Positions 1 to 9,865 of a stretch of 64,000 nt of DNA are shown here, piece by piece. The notes beneath the pieces are model-generated. The model worked only from the letters and a program-made list of their open reading frames with translations, was not told the origin of the DNA and ran no database searches. This stretch comes from Rhizobium johnstonii 3841 (GTDB taxonomy: Bacteria > Pseudomonadota > Alphaproteobacteria > Rhizobiales > Rhizobiaceae). Numbering within the stretch: position 1 is the first letter of the stretch; each line of letters starts with the position of its first letter. Where the stretch lies: contig NC_008380.1 in assembly GCF_000009265.1 (NCBI RefSeq), forward strand, positions 129,501-193,500. The letters run 5' to 3'. The position numbers and the translations under genes were made by a program.

Positions 1-371
1 TAGGCCGCGGCATAAAGGATCTCGCCGCGCGCTTCCGGGAACGGCTTGCCCATTTCGGCGGTCAGGATCGCCGCGAGTTCGTCGGCATTGGCGACCATCA
101 GGTCGAACCATTTGCGCAGGATCGTGCTGCGCTCCCTGGCCGGACGGGCAGCCCAGCCCGGCTGGGCGGCATGGGCCGCATCGATTGCCGCCCGCGTCTC
201 GGCCGCACCCATATCGGGCAGCGAGGCGAGCAGCTCGCCGGTTGCCGGGTTCAGCACGTCGAAAGTCTTTGTGGCATCGCCTGATGTCCAGACGCCGTCG
301 ATATAGCCGGCATCGCGCAGCAGGGGCGAGGAGAAGGGAACGTGCTTGGTCAGTGCGCTGGTGAAAGCCAT
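1..371 (-). CDS. gabD: NAD(P)-dependent succinate-semialdehyde dehydrogenase, N-terminal part (window edge)
   Basis: This enzyme oxidises succinate semialdehyde to succinate in the cytoplasm, the last step of GABA catabolism. Only the first 123 codons are inside the window. The visible N-terminus starts MAFTSALTKHVPF and contains the aldehyde-dehydrogenase segment YIDGVWT, then NPATGELLASLPDMG, and later LTAEMGKPFPEARGEI, all typical of the GabD group. The catalytic Cys and Glu lie outside the window. The start at 371 is preceded on the minus strand by an AGGAG-like sequence. The gene lies downstream of gabT on the same strand with a 167-bp gap that holds a repeat, so the two probably form one catabolic unit. 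The product name is confident; cofactor preference cannot be read from this fragment. Confidence 0.9.
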   Translation of the reverse strand, partial: MAFTSALTKHVPFSSPLLRDAGYIDGVWTSGDATKTFDVLNPATGELLASLPDMGAAETRAAIDAAHAAQPGWAARPARERSTILRKWFDLMVANADELAAILTAEMGKPFPEARGEILYAAA

Positions 372-427
372 GTCATATCCTCCTTGGGAGTGCGGCTGCC
401 GGTTGCCGGCAGCCATTGAAATCCGGC

Positions 428-530
428 TAGAGCAATTCCAGGAAAAGTGCGCAGCGGTTTTCCGTCCGGAATTGCGTAAAACAAAAAGTTAGAGCGGTTC
501 TGCGCTTCCGTGAAAAGCTGAACCGCTCTA
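428..530. repeat. Intergenic palindromic repeat, family A, copy 1
   Basis: A mosaic of two inverted repeats between gabT and gabD. The first pairs GCAATTCC with GGAATTGC around 431-475. The second is an 11-bp stem, TAGAGCGGTTC (490-500) with GAACCGCTCTA (520-530). The same arrangement recurs at 5460-5560, and half of it at 34598-34620. It resembles the RIME or ABC-type intergenic elements known from rhizobia. It could form an RNA hairpin in a gabT-gabD transcript. Confidence 0.75.
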
Positions 531-538
531 GGGTGCGA

Positions 539-1819
539 TCACTTGGCCGCGCTTGCTTGCAGCATGGAGGCCTCTAGAATATCGAGCGCTTCGCCGAAGA
601 TCTCGTCCTGGATGGTGATTGGCGCGAGGAAGCGGATGACGTTTCCGTGGACGCCGCAGGTGAGCAGGATCAGGCCCTTGTCGAGTGCGATCAGCCGCAC
701 CCGGTTGGCGAATTCCGCACTTGGCAGTCCCGTCGTCCGGTCGTTGAATTCGACGGCGTTCATGAAGCCCGGCCCGCGGATATCGACGATCTCCGGCACC
801 GTCTCGCGCATTGATTCCAGCCGCTGCTTCAGCCGTCCGCCGAGCAGGTTGGCGCGGTTGCAGAGATCCTCGTCCACAATGACGTCGAGCACGGCATGGG
901 CAGCGGCGATCCCAAGCGGATTGCCGCCATAGGTGCCGCCGAGCCCGCCAGGTCCCGGCGCATCCATGATCGCGGCGCGGCCGGTGACGGCGGCGAGCGG
1001 AAAGCCGCCGGCCAGGCTCTTTGCCATCGTCGTCAGGTCGGGCGCCACCTCGTGATGATCCATCGCGAACATTCTGCCGGTGCGGGCAAAACCGGTCTGC
1101 ACCTCGTCGGCGATCAGCAGGATGCCGTGCTGGTCGCAGAGCTCGCGCAGCGCCTTCATGAAGGCAGCAGGTGCGGAGTAGAAGCCGCCTTCGCCCTGTA
1201 CCGGCTCGATGATGATGGCCGCGACGCGCTGCGGATCGACATCGGCGGCGAAGAGCTTCTTCAGTGCTGCCAGCGACTGATCGGCGGTGACGCCGTGCAG
1301 CTCGACCGGGAAGGGAATATGGAACACGTCGCCGGGCATCGCACCGAAGCCGACCTTGTAGGGCACGACCTTGCCGGTCAGCGCCATGCCCATGAAGGTG
1401 CGGCCATGGAACCCGCCGCCAAAGGCGATGACGGCCGAGCGGCCGGTTGCGGCGCGCGCGATCTTGACGGCGTTCTCGACCGCTTCGGCACCCGTCGTGA
1501 CGAAGATCGTCTTCTTCTCGAAATCACCAGGAAGCAGCGCGTTCAGTCGTTCGGCAAGGTGTACGTAGCTTTCATAGGGCACCACCTGATGGCAGGTATG
1601 GGTGAATCGGTCGAGCTGATCCTTGACCGCTGCGATGACCCGGGGATGGCGGTGGCCGGTATTGAGAACGGCGATGCCGGCGGCGAAATCGATGTAACGG
1701 CGGCCCTCCTTGTCCCAGATCTCGGCATTCTCTGCACGATCCGCATAAATCTGGGTTGTCATGCCGACGCCGCGGGAAATGGCGGCGTTCTTCCGGTCCG
1801 TAAGGCTTGTCGCGTTCAT
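539..1819 (-). CDS. gabT: 4-aminobutyrate--2-oxoglutarate aminotransferase
   Basis: A PLP-dependent class III aminotransferase that moves the amino group of GABA to 2-oxoglutarate, giving succinate semialdehyde for GabD. At 426 aa it has the full family length. Visible features are the GGFHGRT phosphate-binding region (134-141), the IIIEPVQGEGG segment (202-212), Asp238 in the LLIADEVQTGF motif, which should contact the pyridine nitrogen, and Lys267 in TMAKSLAGGFP, which should form the Schiff base. It lies upstream of gabD on the same strand and is divergent from the MerR-XRE-cupin regulator, with a 166-bp shared promoter region rich in repeats. Related substrates such as 5-aminovalerate are possible. 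Confidence 0.93.
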   Translation of the reverse strand: MNATSLTDRKNAAISRGVGMTTQIYADRAENAEIWDKEGRRYIDFAAGIAVLNTGHRHPRVIAAVKDQLDRFTHTCHQVVPYESYVHLAERLNALLPGDFEKKTIFVTTGAEAVENAVKIARAATGRSAVIAFGGGFHGRTFMGMALTGKVVPYKVGFGAMPGDVFHIPFPVELHGVTADQSLAALKKLFAADVDPQRVAAIIIEPVQGEGGFYSAPAAFMKALRELCDQHGILLIADEVQTGFARTGRMFAMDHHEVAPDLTTMAKSLAGGFPLAAVTGRAAIMDAPGPGGLGGTYGGNPLGIAAAHAVLDVIVDEDLCNRANLLGGRLKQRLESMRETVPEIVDIRGPGFMNAVEFNDRTTGLPSAEFANRVRLIALDKGLILLTCGVHGNVIRFLAPITIQDEIFGEALDILEASMLQASAAK

Positions 1820-1851
1820 CGATGGCTCCTCCGCTGAAAGGGTTGAAAACT

Positions 1852-1908
1852 ATCTTGTATATTTTCTGCAAGATGTATATAAAACACCTACATTTTTCCT
1901 GCAAGAAA
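1852..1908. promoter_or_regulatory. Candidate operators between gabT and its divergent regulator
   Basis: This AT-rich stretch in the divergent promoter region has the exact 8-mer CTGCAAGA at 1866-1873 and again at 1899-1906, 33 bp apart, close to three helical turns. The first copy also belongs to an inverted repeat, ATCTTG (1852-1857) with CAAGAT (1869-1874). The second is the core of a near-perfect palindrome, TTTCCTGCAAGAAA (1895-1908). The position suits binding by the adjacent regulator to control both genes. This is inference from sequence only. Confidence 0.55.
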
Positions 1909-1985
1909 ACAAGCGGCATTTTTGCTTCAAACATCACGTTTTTTGATGAAAGCTTTGGGGCGATTGGAATCAGGGATACTGGCGG

Positions 1986-2795
1986 ATGAACGATAACGGG
2001 CCTGTGCGCTACAAGGTGGCGGAAGCCGCGCGGCTGGCGGGCGTGTCGGCCTCGACGCTGCGCCTTTGGGAAAGCCAGGGTTTGGTGGTTCCCGGCCGTT
2101 CGGAAACCGGCCATCGGCAATACAGCGCCGACGATGTGGCGCGGCTAAAGCGCATTTCCTGGTATCGTGTCGAGCGGGGCCTTAATCCCGCAGCAATTCG
2201 CGAGGCGCTGGAGAGCGAGGAGCCTTCCGCCGATGGCGCCGAGGCAAGCCAGGATACCGGCCTCGGCCGCAAGCTGCGCAGCCTGCGCCATGCGAACGGC
2301 AAGACGCTCGATCAGGTGGCCGGCGACATCGGCGTCACCTCGTCGACCCTCTCGACGCTGGAGCGCACCTCACAGGGTGTTAGTTTCAAGACGCTGCATG
2401 ATCTTGCCGAATATTACGGCACCACCGTCTCCCGCCTTTCCGGCGAAGAAAGTGGGGACGTTCCGGTGCTGGTGCGCGCCGGCGAATGGCGCAAGTGGCC
2501 GGAAACAACGCCGGGTGTCACGGTGCAGCTCCTTGCCGAAGGCCGCAGGATGATGGATTGCCATCGTTTCGTACTGGCGCCGGGGGCTGCCAGCGAAGGC
2601 GCCTATCGCCACGAGGGTGAGGAATTCATGCATGTTCTGTCCGGCCGGCTCGAACTGGTGCTCGACGGCGATCAGTTCTTCGATCTCGGGCCTGGCGATT
2701 CACTCTATTTCGAAAGCCGCCGCGACCATTCCTGGCGCAACCGTCACGATGGCGAAACCGTGCTTCTCTGGATCAATACGCCGCCGACATTCTGA
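1986..2795 (+). CDS. MerR-XRE-cupin triple-domain transcriptional regulator
   Basis: A probable ligand-sensing DNA-binding regulator of 269 aa. Residues about 9-75 form a MerR-type winged helix (YKVAEAARLAGVSASTLRLW). Residues about 90-150 form an XRE/Cro-type helix-turn-helix (LGRKLRSLRHANGKTLDQVA, then VTSSTLSTLERTSQGVS). Residues about 195-265 form a cupin with HRFVLAPGAAS, EGEEFMHVLSGRLEL and GPGDSLYF. XRE-cupin regulators are common and often control amine or amino-acid catabolism; an additional MerR head is less common. It is divergent from gabT, so regulation of gabT-gabD is the simplest inference. The cupin ligand is unknown. The start follows a GGATACTGGCGG stretch, and no better in-frame start is seen. 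Confidence 0.85.
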   Translation: MNDNGPVRYKVAEAARLAGVSASTLRLWESQGLVVPGRSETGHRQYSADDVARLKRISWYRVERGLNPAAIREALESEEPSADGAEASQDTGLGRKLRSLRHANGKTLDQVAGDIGVTSSTLSTLERTSQGVSFKTLHDLAEYYGTTVSRLSGEESGDVPVLVRAGEWRKWPETTPGVTVQLLAEGRRMMDCHRFVLAPGAASEGAYRHEGEEFMHVLSGRLELVLDGDQFFDLGPGDSLYFESRRDHSWRNRHDGETVLLWINTPPTF

Positions 2796-2814
2796 TGCCG
2801 AGATAAAAGAGGAA

Positions 2815-2852
2815 GAGCGTCCTATGTGCGTCCAAGGGGACGCACGGCGCTC
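2815..2852. other. Hairpin after the MerR-XRE-cupin gene
   Basis: A perfect 8-bp stem, GTGCGTCC (2826-2833) and GGACGCAC (2838-2845) with an AAGG loop, is flanked by the outer pair GAGCG and CGCTC. It lies 20 bp after the regulator stop codon. It has no T-run, so it may be an mRNA-end stabiliser or a weak terminator. Confidence 0.5.
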
Positions 2853-2901
2853 CAGCGGCAGGAAAGCGGTTTCGCGCTCTGCGCCTTTGCGCTATAGCGC
2901 T

Positions 2902-3007
2902 GCTGCATAATTCCTTAAATCGGAATCGATTTATGGATAAAATTATGCAGCCATTCAAATTGCTACAGCGTCCTTTACGGCTCTCGAAAAGACGCGCGGC
3001 GCTGTAG
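2902..3007. repeat. RIME-like repeat, family B, copy 1
   Basis: Two adjacent palindromes: CTGCATAATT... pairing with ...AATTATGCAG (2903-2950), and CTACAGCG... pairing with ...CGCTGTAG (2964-3007). Full or partial copies recur at 43545, 56434, 57041, 57285, 62475 and 63349, in both orientations. The layout of about 105 bp with two large palindromes fits the rhizobial RIME1 class. Confidence 0.8.
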
Positions 3008-3034
3008 GGGATGCATCGAACGAAAGACAGTCTC

Positions 3035-3661
3035 ATGGCAGCGACCATACGTTATCACGAAGGCGATATTTCCGCGGCCGACGTTGCCCGCTACACCGGC
3101 GCGATTGCGATCGACACCGAAACGCTCGGCCTGGTGCCGCGCCGCGATCGGCTCTGCGTCGTCCAGCTTTCGCCGGGTGACGGCACCGCCGATATCATCC
3201 GCATCGCCGCCGGTCAGAAAGAGGCGCCCAATCTCGTCGCCCTGCTTGAAGACCCCACCCATCAGAAGATCTTTCATTACGGCCGCTTTGATATTGCCGT
3301 GCTCTTCCATACCTTCAGCGTCACGACGACACCGGTTTTCTGCACCAAGATCGCCTCGCGTCTGATCCGGACCTATACGGATCGCCATGGTCTCAAGGAC
3401 AATCTCAAGGAGATGCTCGACGTCGACGTCTCCAAGGCACAGCAATCTTCCGATTGGGCGGCCGAGAGGCTGTCCCCGGCCCAGCTCGAATATGCCGCCT
3501 CCGACGTGCTTTATCTGCATGCGTTGCGCGATAAGCTGACGGAACGGCTGATCCGCGACGGCCGCTACGATCATGCGACGGCCTGCTTCGAATTCCTGCC
3601 GACCCGCGCCAAGCTCGACCTGCTCGGCTGGGAAGAGGCCGATATCTTCGCCCATAGCTGA
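3035..3661 (+). CDS. RNase D-like 3'-5' exonuclease domain protein
   Basis: A DEDDy-family 3'-5' exonuclease that probably trims structured RNAs. The 208 residues cover essentially the exonuclease domain. Exo I is IDTETLG with Asp27 and Glu29, Exo II is FHYGRFDIAVL, and Exo III is the Tyr-x3-Asp site YAASDVLYL. It is much shorter than classical RNase D (about 370 aa) because no HRDC domain follows. I chose the ATG at 3035 (MAATIRYH), eight codons after another possible ATG at 3011, because GAAAGACAG precedes it at a usable distance. It stands alone between a repeat and an AT-rich region. DNA rather than RNA as substrate cannot be excluded. Confidence 0.85.
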   Translation: MAATIRYHEGDISAADVARYTGAIAIDTETLGLVPRRDRLCVVQLSPGDGTADIIRIAAGQKEAPNLVALLEDPTHQKIFHYGRFDIAVLFHTFSVTTTPVFCTKIASRLIRTYTDRHGLKDNLKEMLDVDVSKAQQSSDWAAERLSPAQLEYAASDVLYLHALRDKLTERLIRDGRYDHATACFEFLPTRAKLDLLGWEEADIFAHS

Positions 3662-3892
3662 GCGAATTGCCCTCATTCTGCGTTTGCCAACAGCCGGGCG
3701 GCAGGCTTGCCCGCGGCCGTTAGCGATTCATTAACGCCTATTCATTAATATTCCTGTTAATTTTTATGCATTTCGATGACGCCGGAACTGCGTCATGCGG
3801 ACAGGAGGATCTGCTGGGATGCAAGGGGACCGGATGAGCGCGGTCCTTTTCTAGAGCCTGCTTTCATCGTCACTTTACGAAAGGAGCATGCC

Positions 3893-5458
3893 ATGTTGAC
3901 TCCCGTTCGTGCAGCGTCCAATGCAAGCTTTTCGTCCCAGGGTCAGACAGCCGCGATCGTCGCCAGTGGTCTCGGCCAATCGGTGATTGCCCCCGCGCCT
4001 GTCAACGCCGTCGAAGCCGCCGACCTCAATTCCGCCATTGCCGGCAAGCTCAATATTCTGCTTCTTGCGGCGCGCGAACGCATGGTCGAAGCCCTTTTCG
4101 ATGTCATCGACGCGGCGGGCCACTCGCTATCGCTGGACCGTGGCGAGGACGAGAGCAATCTTGCCTTCGCCTCTCGGCTCGCCGATGCGATCCGGCGGCT
4201 GCCGGCCGCGAGAATCGACGAGGTCGAGCGCCAGCTGACCGCGCAAGGCCACGGTCTGCCGCTGCGGACCATTGCCGAAGCTCTGAAAAACCCGACGGGC
4301 CCGGAAGCCGCCCGCATCGTCGCCTATCTGGAAATCGTTCGCTACAAGGATCGCGATCTCGCCGCCCGCGCCGTCGTACGCTCCTATCGCCAGAACGACG
4401 CCTCGCCGATGCGCACCGAAGCCCGCCCCGAAATCCAGCTGCATGAGGACAACAGGCCGGCTGCCGCCACGCGCCAGCTGGCGGAAAAGGTGCCGGTATT
4501 GGTCGCTCCGCTGACCGAGGCTGCAGCGCTCTTGACTGCCGAAGAGCCGCTTATCGCCGAAACTGTCGAGGCCGCCGATCCGGAAACGCCACAGCCTGAA
4601 GAAGCCCCGGCCCAGCCTGCCCCGGTGGCGGCAGCGGAAGTTGCCGCGGAAGAATCCCTGCCGCAGGAGCTCGAAGCCCAGCAATTATTGTCAACGGACC
4701 TGGACAAAATCGAGGATACGCAGGAAGCGGTGGAGCAATCGGCCGTTCAGCCCCGCATAGTGTCCGACAAGGCCGATCCCGTCATTCCCAGGAACTGGGC
4801 AGGGATCGTCGCCTCCATGACCGAAGAAGCCTCGGAGATGATCGCCACCCTCATCCGCGAGCAGGAAATCGAAACCGTGCTGGAGGATGTTCCCGTCGAG
4901 GCGGCGGTGGAAATCGATACGATCCTCGATGAGGCCGTCATCAGCGAGGCGACCGGGAGCTTGACTAAGCAGCCGATGGAACTTGCCGCGCCGGACGTCC
5001 GCCAGACCGCAGCGCTCCGCCCGTCGCAGCCGGATATCCCGCCCTTGGTTGTCGAGACCCGCCAGCCGAGGGAAGTCTCCGCCCAAGCGGAAATGATACC
5101 GGTCCCGGAGACGATCGAATCCCCCTATGTGCCGCTGGCGGCAAGAATGCCGGAGGGACTTGCCTACACCCAGCTGCCCTATCAGTTCGCCAAGGATATA
5201 CTGTCGAACGAAAAGGCAGGCGAAACCCACCACCAGCACCAGCACCATCGCGACGGCGCCCCACAGGATCAGAATCAGGACGAGCAGCAGGCGCAGTCCG
5301 GCGGCGAGGATGCCGAGCCCGACGGCGAAGAGACCGACGCAGCACCCGCGCGGAGGACCCCGAGGATGATCGATGCCGAACCGGTGGCTCATCAGCCGGC
5401 AGGCGCGGCCGCCGATCCGGTCTATGCCCTCTATCAGCGAATGGTCGGCTGGGAATAA
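3893..5458 (+). CDS. Large acidic, low-complexity protein of unknown function
   Basis: I do not recognise this 521-aa protein. I chose the ATG at 3893 because an AAGGAG lies 6 nt upstream. A longer in-frame extension to 3776 has no ribosome binding site. Residues about 35-150 look folded and helical (LNILLLAARERMVEALFDVIDA; LAFASRLADAIRRLPA). From about residue 200 the chain is rich in Glu, Ala, Pro and Gln and is probably disordered. Near residues 445-470 there is a His/Gln/Asp-rich stretch (HQHQHHRD) that could bind metal or simply be flexible. There is no signal peptide or membrane segment. It is transcribed alone, and its mRNA appears to end in the family A repeat. Function is unknown. 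Confidence 0.8.
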   Translation: MLTPVRAASNASFSSQGQTAAIVASGLGQSVIAPAPVNAVEAADLNSAIAGKLNILLLAARERMVEALFDVIDAAGHSLSLDRGEDESNLAFASRLADAIRRLPAARIDEVERQLTAQGHGLPLRTIAEALKNPTGPEAARIVAYLEIVRYKDRDLAARAVVRSYRQNDASPMRTEARPEIQLHEDNRPAAATRQLAEKVPVLVAPLTEAAALLTAEEPLIAETVEAADPETPQPEEAPAQPAPVAAAEVAAEESLPQELEAQQLLSTDLDKIEDTQEAVEQSAVQPRIVSDKADPVIPRNWAGIVASMTEEASEMIATLIREQEIETVLEDVPVEAAVEIDTILDEAVISEATGSLTKQPMELAAPDVRQTAALRPSQPDIPPLVVETRQPREVSAQAEMIPVPETIESPYVPLAARMPEGLAYTQLPYQFAKDILSNEKAGETHHQHQHHRDGAPQDQNQDEQQAQSGGEDAEPDGEETDAAPARRTPRMIDAEPVAHQPAGAAADPVYALYQRMVGWE

Positions 5459-5459
5459 A

Positions 5460-5560
5460 GCAATTCCAGGAAAAGTGTGAAGCGGTTTTCCGTCCGGAAT
5501 TGCGTAGAAACAAAAGTATAGAGCGGTTCTGCGCTCCATGAAAAGCAGAACCGCTTTTTT
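5460..5560. repeat. Intergenic palindromic repeat, family A, copy 2, probably used as terminator
   Basis: This is the same two-palindrome unit as at 428-530. Here the second palindrome (AGCGGTTCTGC with GCAGAACCGCT) is followed by a run of seven T, so on the plus strand it reads as a rho-independent terminator for the acidic-protein gene. Confidence 0.75.
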
Positions 5561-5574
5561 TAAAGCCTGAAAAT

Positions 5575-5608
5575 GAAGAACCCGCCGGATCGCTCCGGCG
5601 GGTTCTTC
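5575..5608 (-). terminator. rpsA terminator
   Basis: A perfect 15-bp stem, GAAGAACCCGCCGGA (5575-5589) and TCCGGCGGGTTCTTC (5594-5608), with a 4-nt loop. It lies 23 bp past the rpsA stop codon, and the minus strand continues with ATTTTC. Confidence 0.8.
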
Positions 5609-5630
5609 AATTCAAAGGCGGATGCGAAGC

Positions 5631-7334
5631 TTATTCGCCGCCGCGGTTTTTCAGGGCTGCGCCGAGAATGTCGCCGAGCGAAGCGCCGCTGTCGGACGAA
5701 CCGAACTGGGCAACGGCTTCCTTCTCTTCCGCAATCTCCAGAGCCTTGATGGACAGCATGATCTTGCGGTCCTTCTTGGAGAAGTTGGTGACGCGGGCGT
5801 CGAACACCTGGCCGACCGAGAAACGCTCAGGGCGCTGCTCGTCGCGGTCGCGGGCGAGGTCGGCGCGACGGATGAAGGAAGTGATGTCCTCGTGATTGAC
5901 GAGCTTCACTTCGACACCGCCGTCGTTGACCGCGATCACTTCGCAGGAAACGACTGCATTCTTGCGCAGGTCGCCGGAAGCAGCGGCGTCGCCGACTGCA
6001 TCCTTGCCGAGCTGCTTGATGCCGAGCGAGATACGTTCCTTCTCGACATCGACGTCGAGAACGACGGCCTTGACGACGTCACCCTTGTTGAACTCCTCGA
6101 TGACCTGTTCGCCTGGACGGTTCCAGTCGAGGTCGGAGAGGTGCACCATGCCGTCGACATCGCCGTCGAGGCCGATGAACAGGCCGAATTCGGTCTTGTT
6201 CTTGACTTCGCCTTCGACTTCAGTGCCGGCCGGATGGCTGCGGGCGAATGCTGCCCACGGATTTTCCAGCGTCTGCTTGAGGCCGAGCGAAATACGGCGC
6301 TTGGACGGATCGACTTCGAGAACGACGACTTCGACTTCCTGGCTCGTGGACAGGATCTTGCCGGGGTGAACGTTCTTCTTGGTCCAGGACATTTCCGAGA
6401 TGTGGATCAGGCCTTCGATGCCCGGCTCCAGCTCGACGAATGCACCGTAGTCGGTGATATTCGTGACGGTACCGGAAATCTTCTTGCCTTCCGGATACTT
6501 GGCCTGGATGCCATCCCACGGATCGCTTTCGAGCTGCTTCATGCCGAGCGAGATACGGTGGGTTTCCTGGTTGATGCGGATGATCTGAACCTTGACCTGC
6601 TGGCCGATGTTCAGGATTTCCGACGGATGGTTCACACGGCGCCATGCCATGTCGGTGACGTGCAGCAGGCCGTCGATGCCGCCGAGGTCAACGAACGCAC
6701 CGTAATCGGTGATGTTCTTGACGACGCCGTCGACAACCTGGCCTTCTTCGAGGTTCTGAACGATTTCAGAACGCTGCTCGGCACGGGATTCTTCCAGAAC
6801 CGTACGGCGCGAAACCACGATGTTGCCGCGGCGCTTGTCCATCTTGAGGATTTCGAAGGGCTGCGGGTTGTGCATCAGCGGGGTCACGTCGCGGATCGGG
6901 CGAATGTCGACCTGAGAACGCGGCAGGAAGGCGATCGCACCGTCGAGGTCGACCGTGAAGCCGCCCTTGACCTGGTTGAAGATCACGCCTTCGACGCGCT
7001 CGCCAGCTTCGAACTTGGCTTCGAGCTTGACCCAGCTTTCTTCGCGGCGAGCCTTCTCGCGCGACAGAACGGCTTCGCCAAGCGCGTTTTCGATGCGCTC
7101 GACATAAACTTCGACTTCGTCGCCGACCTTCAACAGGCCGTCCTTGGCGCGCGCGCCGAATTCCTTGAGCGCGATGCGGCCTTCAACCTTCAGGCCGACG
7201 TCGACAACGGCGACGTCCTTCTCGATGCCCGTGACGATGCCCTTGGTGACATAGCCTTCGGCCAGGTCGTTCTTGGCAAAGGACTCTTCGAGAAGAGCCG
7301 CGAAATCCTCGCGGGAGGGGGTAGCTACTGACAT
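5631..7334 (-). CDS. rpsA: 30S ribosomal protein S1
   Basis: S1 brings mRNA to the 30S subunit. The 567-aa product has the expected tandem of six S1 OB-fold repeats; several carry the GxVxxITDYGAFVDL or GLIHISEM-type signature, for example at about residues 205-230 and 290-315. I chose the ATG at 7334 (MSVATPSREDF), which has AGGAG a few bases upstream, instead of an in-frame start 12 codons earlier. The gene follows aroA and cmk on the same strand, the usual alphaproteobacterial order, and ends at a strong hairpin. The upstream 176 bp probably holds its own promoter. Confidence 0.97.
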   Translation of the reverse strand: MSVATPSREDFAALLEESFAKNDLAEGYVTKGIVTGIEKDVAVVDVGLKVEGRIALKEFGARAKDGLLKVGDEVEVYVERIENALGEAVLSREKARREESWVKLEAKFEAGERVEGVIFNQVKGGFTVDLDGAIAFLPRSQVDIRPIRDVTPLMHNPQPFEILKMDKRRGNIVVSRRTVLEESRAEQRSEIVQNLEEGQVVDGVVKNITDYGAFVDLGGIDGLLHVTDMAWRRVNHPSEILNIGQQVKVQIIRINQETHRISLGMKQLESDPWDGIQAKYPEGKKISGTVTNITDYGAFVELEPGIEGLIHISEMSWTKKNVHPGKILSTSQEVEVVVLEVDPSKRRISLGLKQTLENPWAAFARSHPAGTEVEGEVKNKTEFGLFIGLDGDVDGMVHLSDLDWNRPGEQVIEEFNKGDVVKAVVLDVDVEKERISLGIKQLGKDAVGDAAASGDLRKNAVVSCEVIAVNDGGVEVKLVNHEDITSFIRRADLARDRDEQRPERFSVGQVFDARVTNFSKKDRKIMLSIKALEIAEEKEAVAQFGSSDSGASLGDILGAALKNRGGE

Positions 7335-7510
7335 AAAATCTCCTGCGTGTCCTGAAACGGAAGCGGACACGTATGCGCCGGTTGGTTTGCGTTGAACGGG
7401 CCTGAACCCAGTCCGCCCTCTCTGACGAAGGCAATCCGGCGCTTGGACGGAATTTCAGGCTTGCTGTATTAGAAGCGATCCATGCTCAGAGCACGCAAAA
7501 TCGCTTGAAT

Positions 7511-8158
7511 TTAGGCATTTCGGCTCAAGACCGCATCGATGATCGATTGAGCAGCTTGAAACGCGGCCTCTATACTCATTTCCGACGTATCAAGCAAGTG
7601 CGCATCATCAGCTGGTTTCAAAGGGCTGTCGGCCCGTCCCATGTCGCGTTCGTCGCGCCGCTTGACGTCCTCGAAGATCGCATCGAAATCCGCCGTCAGG
7701 CCTTTGCCGAGGATCTCGTCATAACGGCGTCTTGCGCGGACTTCCGGCGACGCCGTTACATAGAATTTCACCGCCGCATTCGGGCAGACGACCGTGCCGA
7801 TATCGCGCCCATCGAGCACGGTTCCCGGCGCTTTCGTCGAAAACCGTCGCTGCGCCTCCACCAACGCCCGGCGCACCGCCGGCATCACGGCAATCCTCGA
7901 GGCGGCTTCGCCGATCTCATGTTTGGAAAGTATATCGCGATCCAATCCAGCGAGTTCAACCTCTCTTGCGATCTTTTCCGCCACCGCCTCGTCGTCGAGC
8001 GGCAGGCCGGCATCGAGCAGCGCCTTGGCCGTGGCGCGATAGGTCAGGCCGGTATCCAGATGATGGAAGCCGTATTGGTCGGCGATGCGGCGTGAAAGCG
8101 TGCCCTTGCCGGCCGCCGCCGGGCCATCGATGGCGATGGTGAAGGTCTCGTTTGTCAT
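7511..8158 (-). CDS. cmk: Cytidylate kinase
   Basis: Phosphorylates CMP and dCMP to the diphosphates using ATP. The 215-aa protein begins [12 protein letters not shown] and has the P-loop GPAAAGKGT at residues 12-20, the LDTGLTYRA substrate segment, and the [10 protein letters not shown] motif that binds the nucleobase and phosphate. The chosen ATG at 8158 puts the P-loop at the normal distance from the N-terminus; a further upstream start would add 19 residues unlike the family. It sits 72 bp downstream of aroA and upstream of rpsA, a conserved arrangement. Confidence 0.95.
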   Translation of the reverse strand: MTNETFTIAIDGPAAAGKGTLSRRIADQYGFHHLDTGLTYRATAKALLDAGLPLDDEAVAEKIAREVELAGLDRDILSKHEIGEAASRIAVMPAVRRALVEAQRRFSTKAPGTVLDGRDIGTVVCPNAAVKFYVTASPEVRARRRYDEILGKGLTADFDAIFEDVKRRDERDMGRADSPLKPADDAHLLDTSEMSIEAAFQAAQSIIDAVLSRNA

Positions 8159-8230
8159 ACGATCAATCCTGCGGCAGCACGTGGAAACGGCGAAAGCGTT
8201 TGTCTTCGCGGACATGCGGCAGCTGGCACA

Positions 8231-9613
<1,383 letters not shown>

Positions 9614-9865
9614 CTATTTTCGCCGCAAGACGGGCTTGGCCGGTCGCAATTCCCGTCCGCTTCTGCAGCTGTTGCGGCTCGTTAACATAAACGTGCCGGG
9701 CGGTCATCCGTCGGCTTGCCAAAAACCCGGCGCTCCGATCGCAAAGTTTGGCTTTGACATGGGAAGCCACAGCGATTAAGGGGACCGGCTTATAAATTCC
9801 GATGGAACGCCGGCTTGAACGGCATCTGCCGAATCTCATATTCGGCTATTCACACGAGGCTCATA

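Noticed and set aside
896..1837. Long open frame on the plus strand opposite gabT
   Set aside because: Antisense shadow of a clear aminotransferase gene; no ribosome binding site and no family features.
5622..7331. 569-codon open frame opposite rpsA
   Set aside because: Long open antisense frames are expected in high-GC genes with strong codon bias; the protein has no recognisable domain, while S1 is certain.
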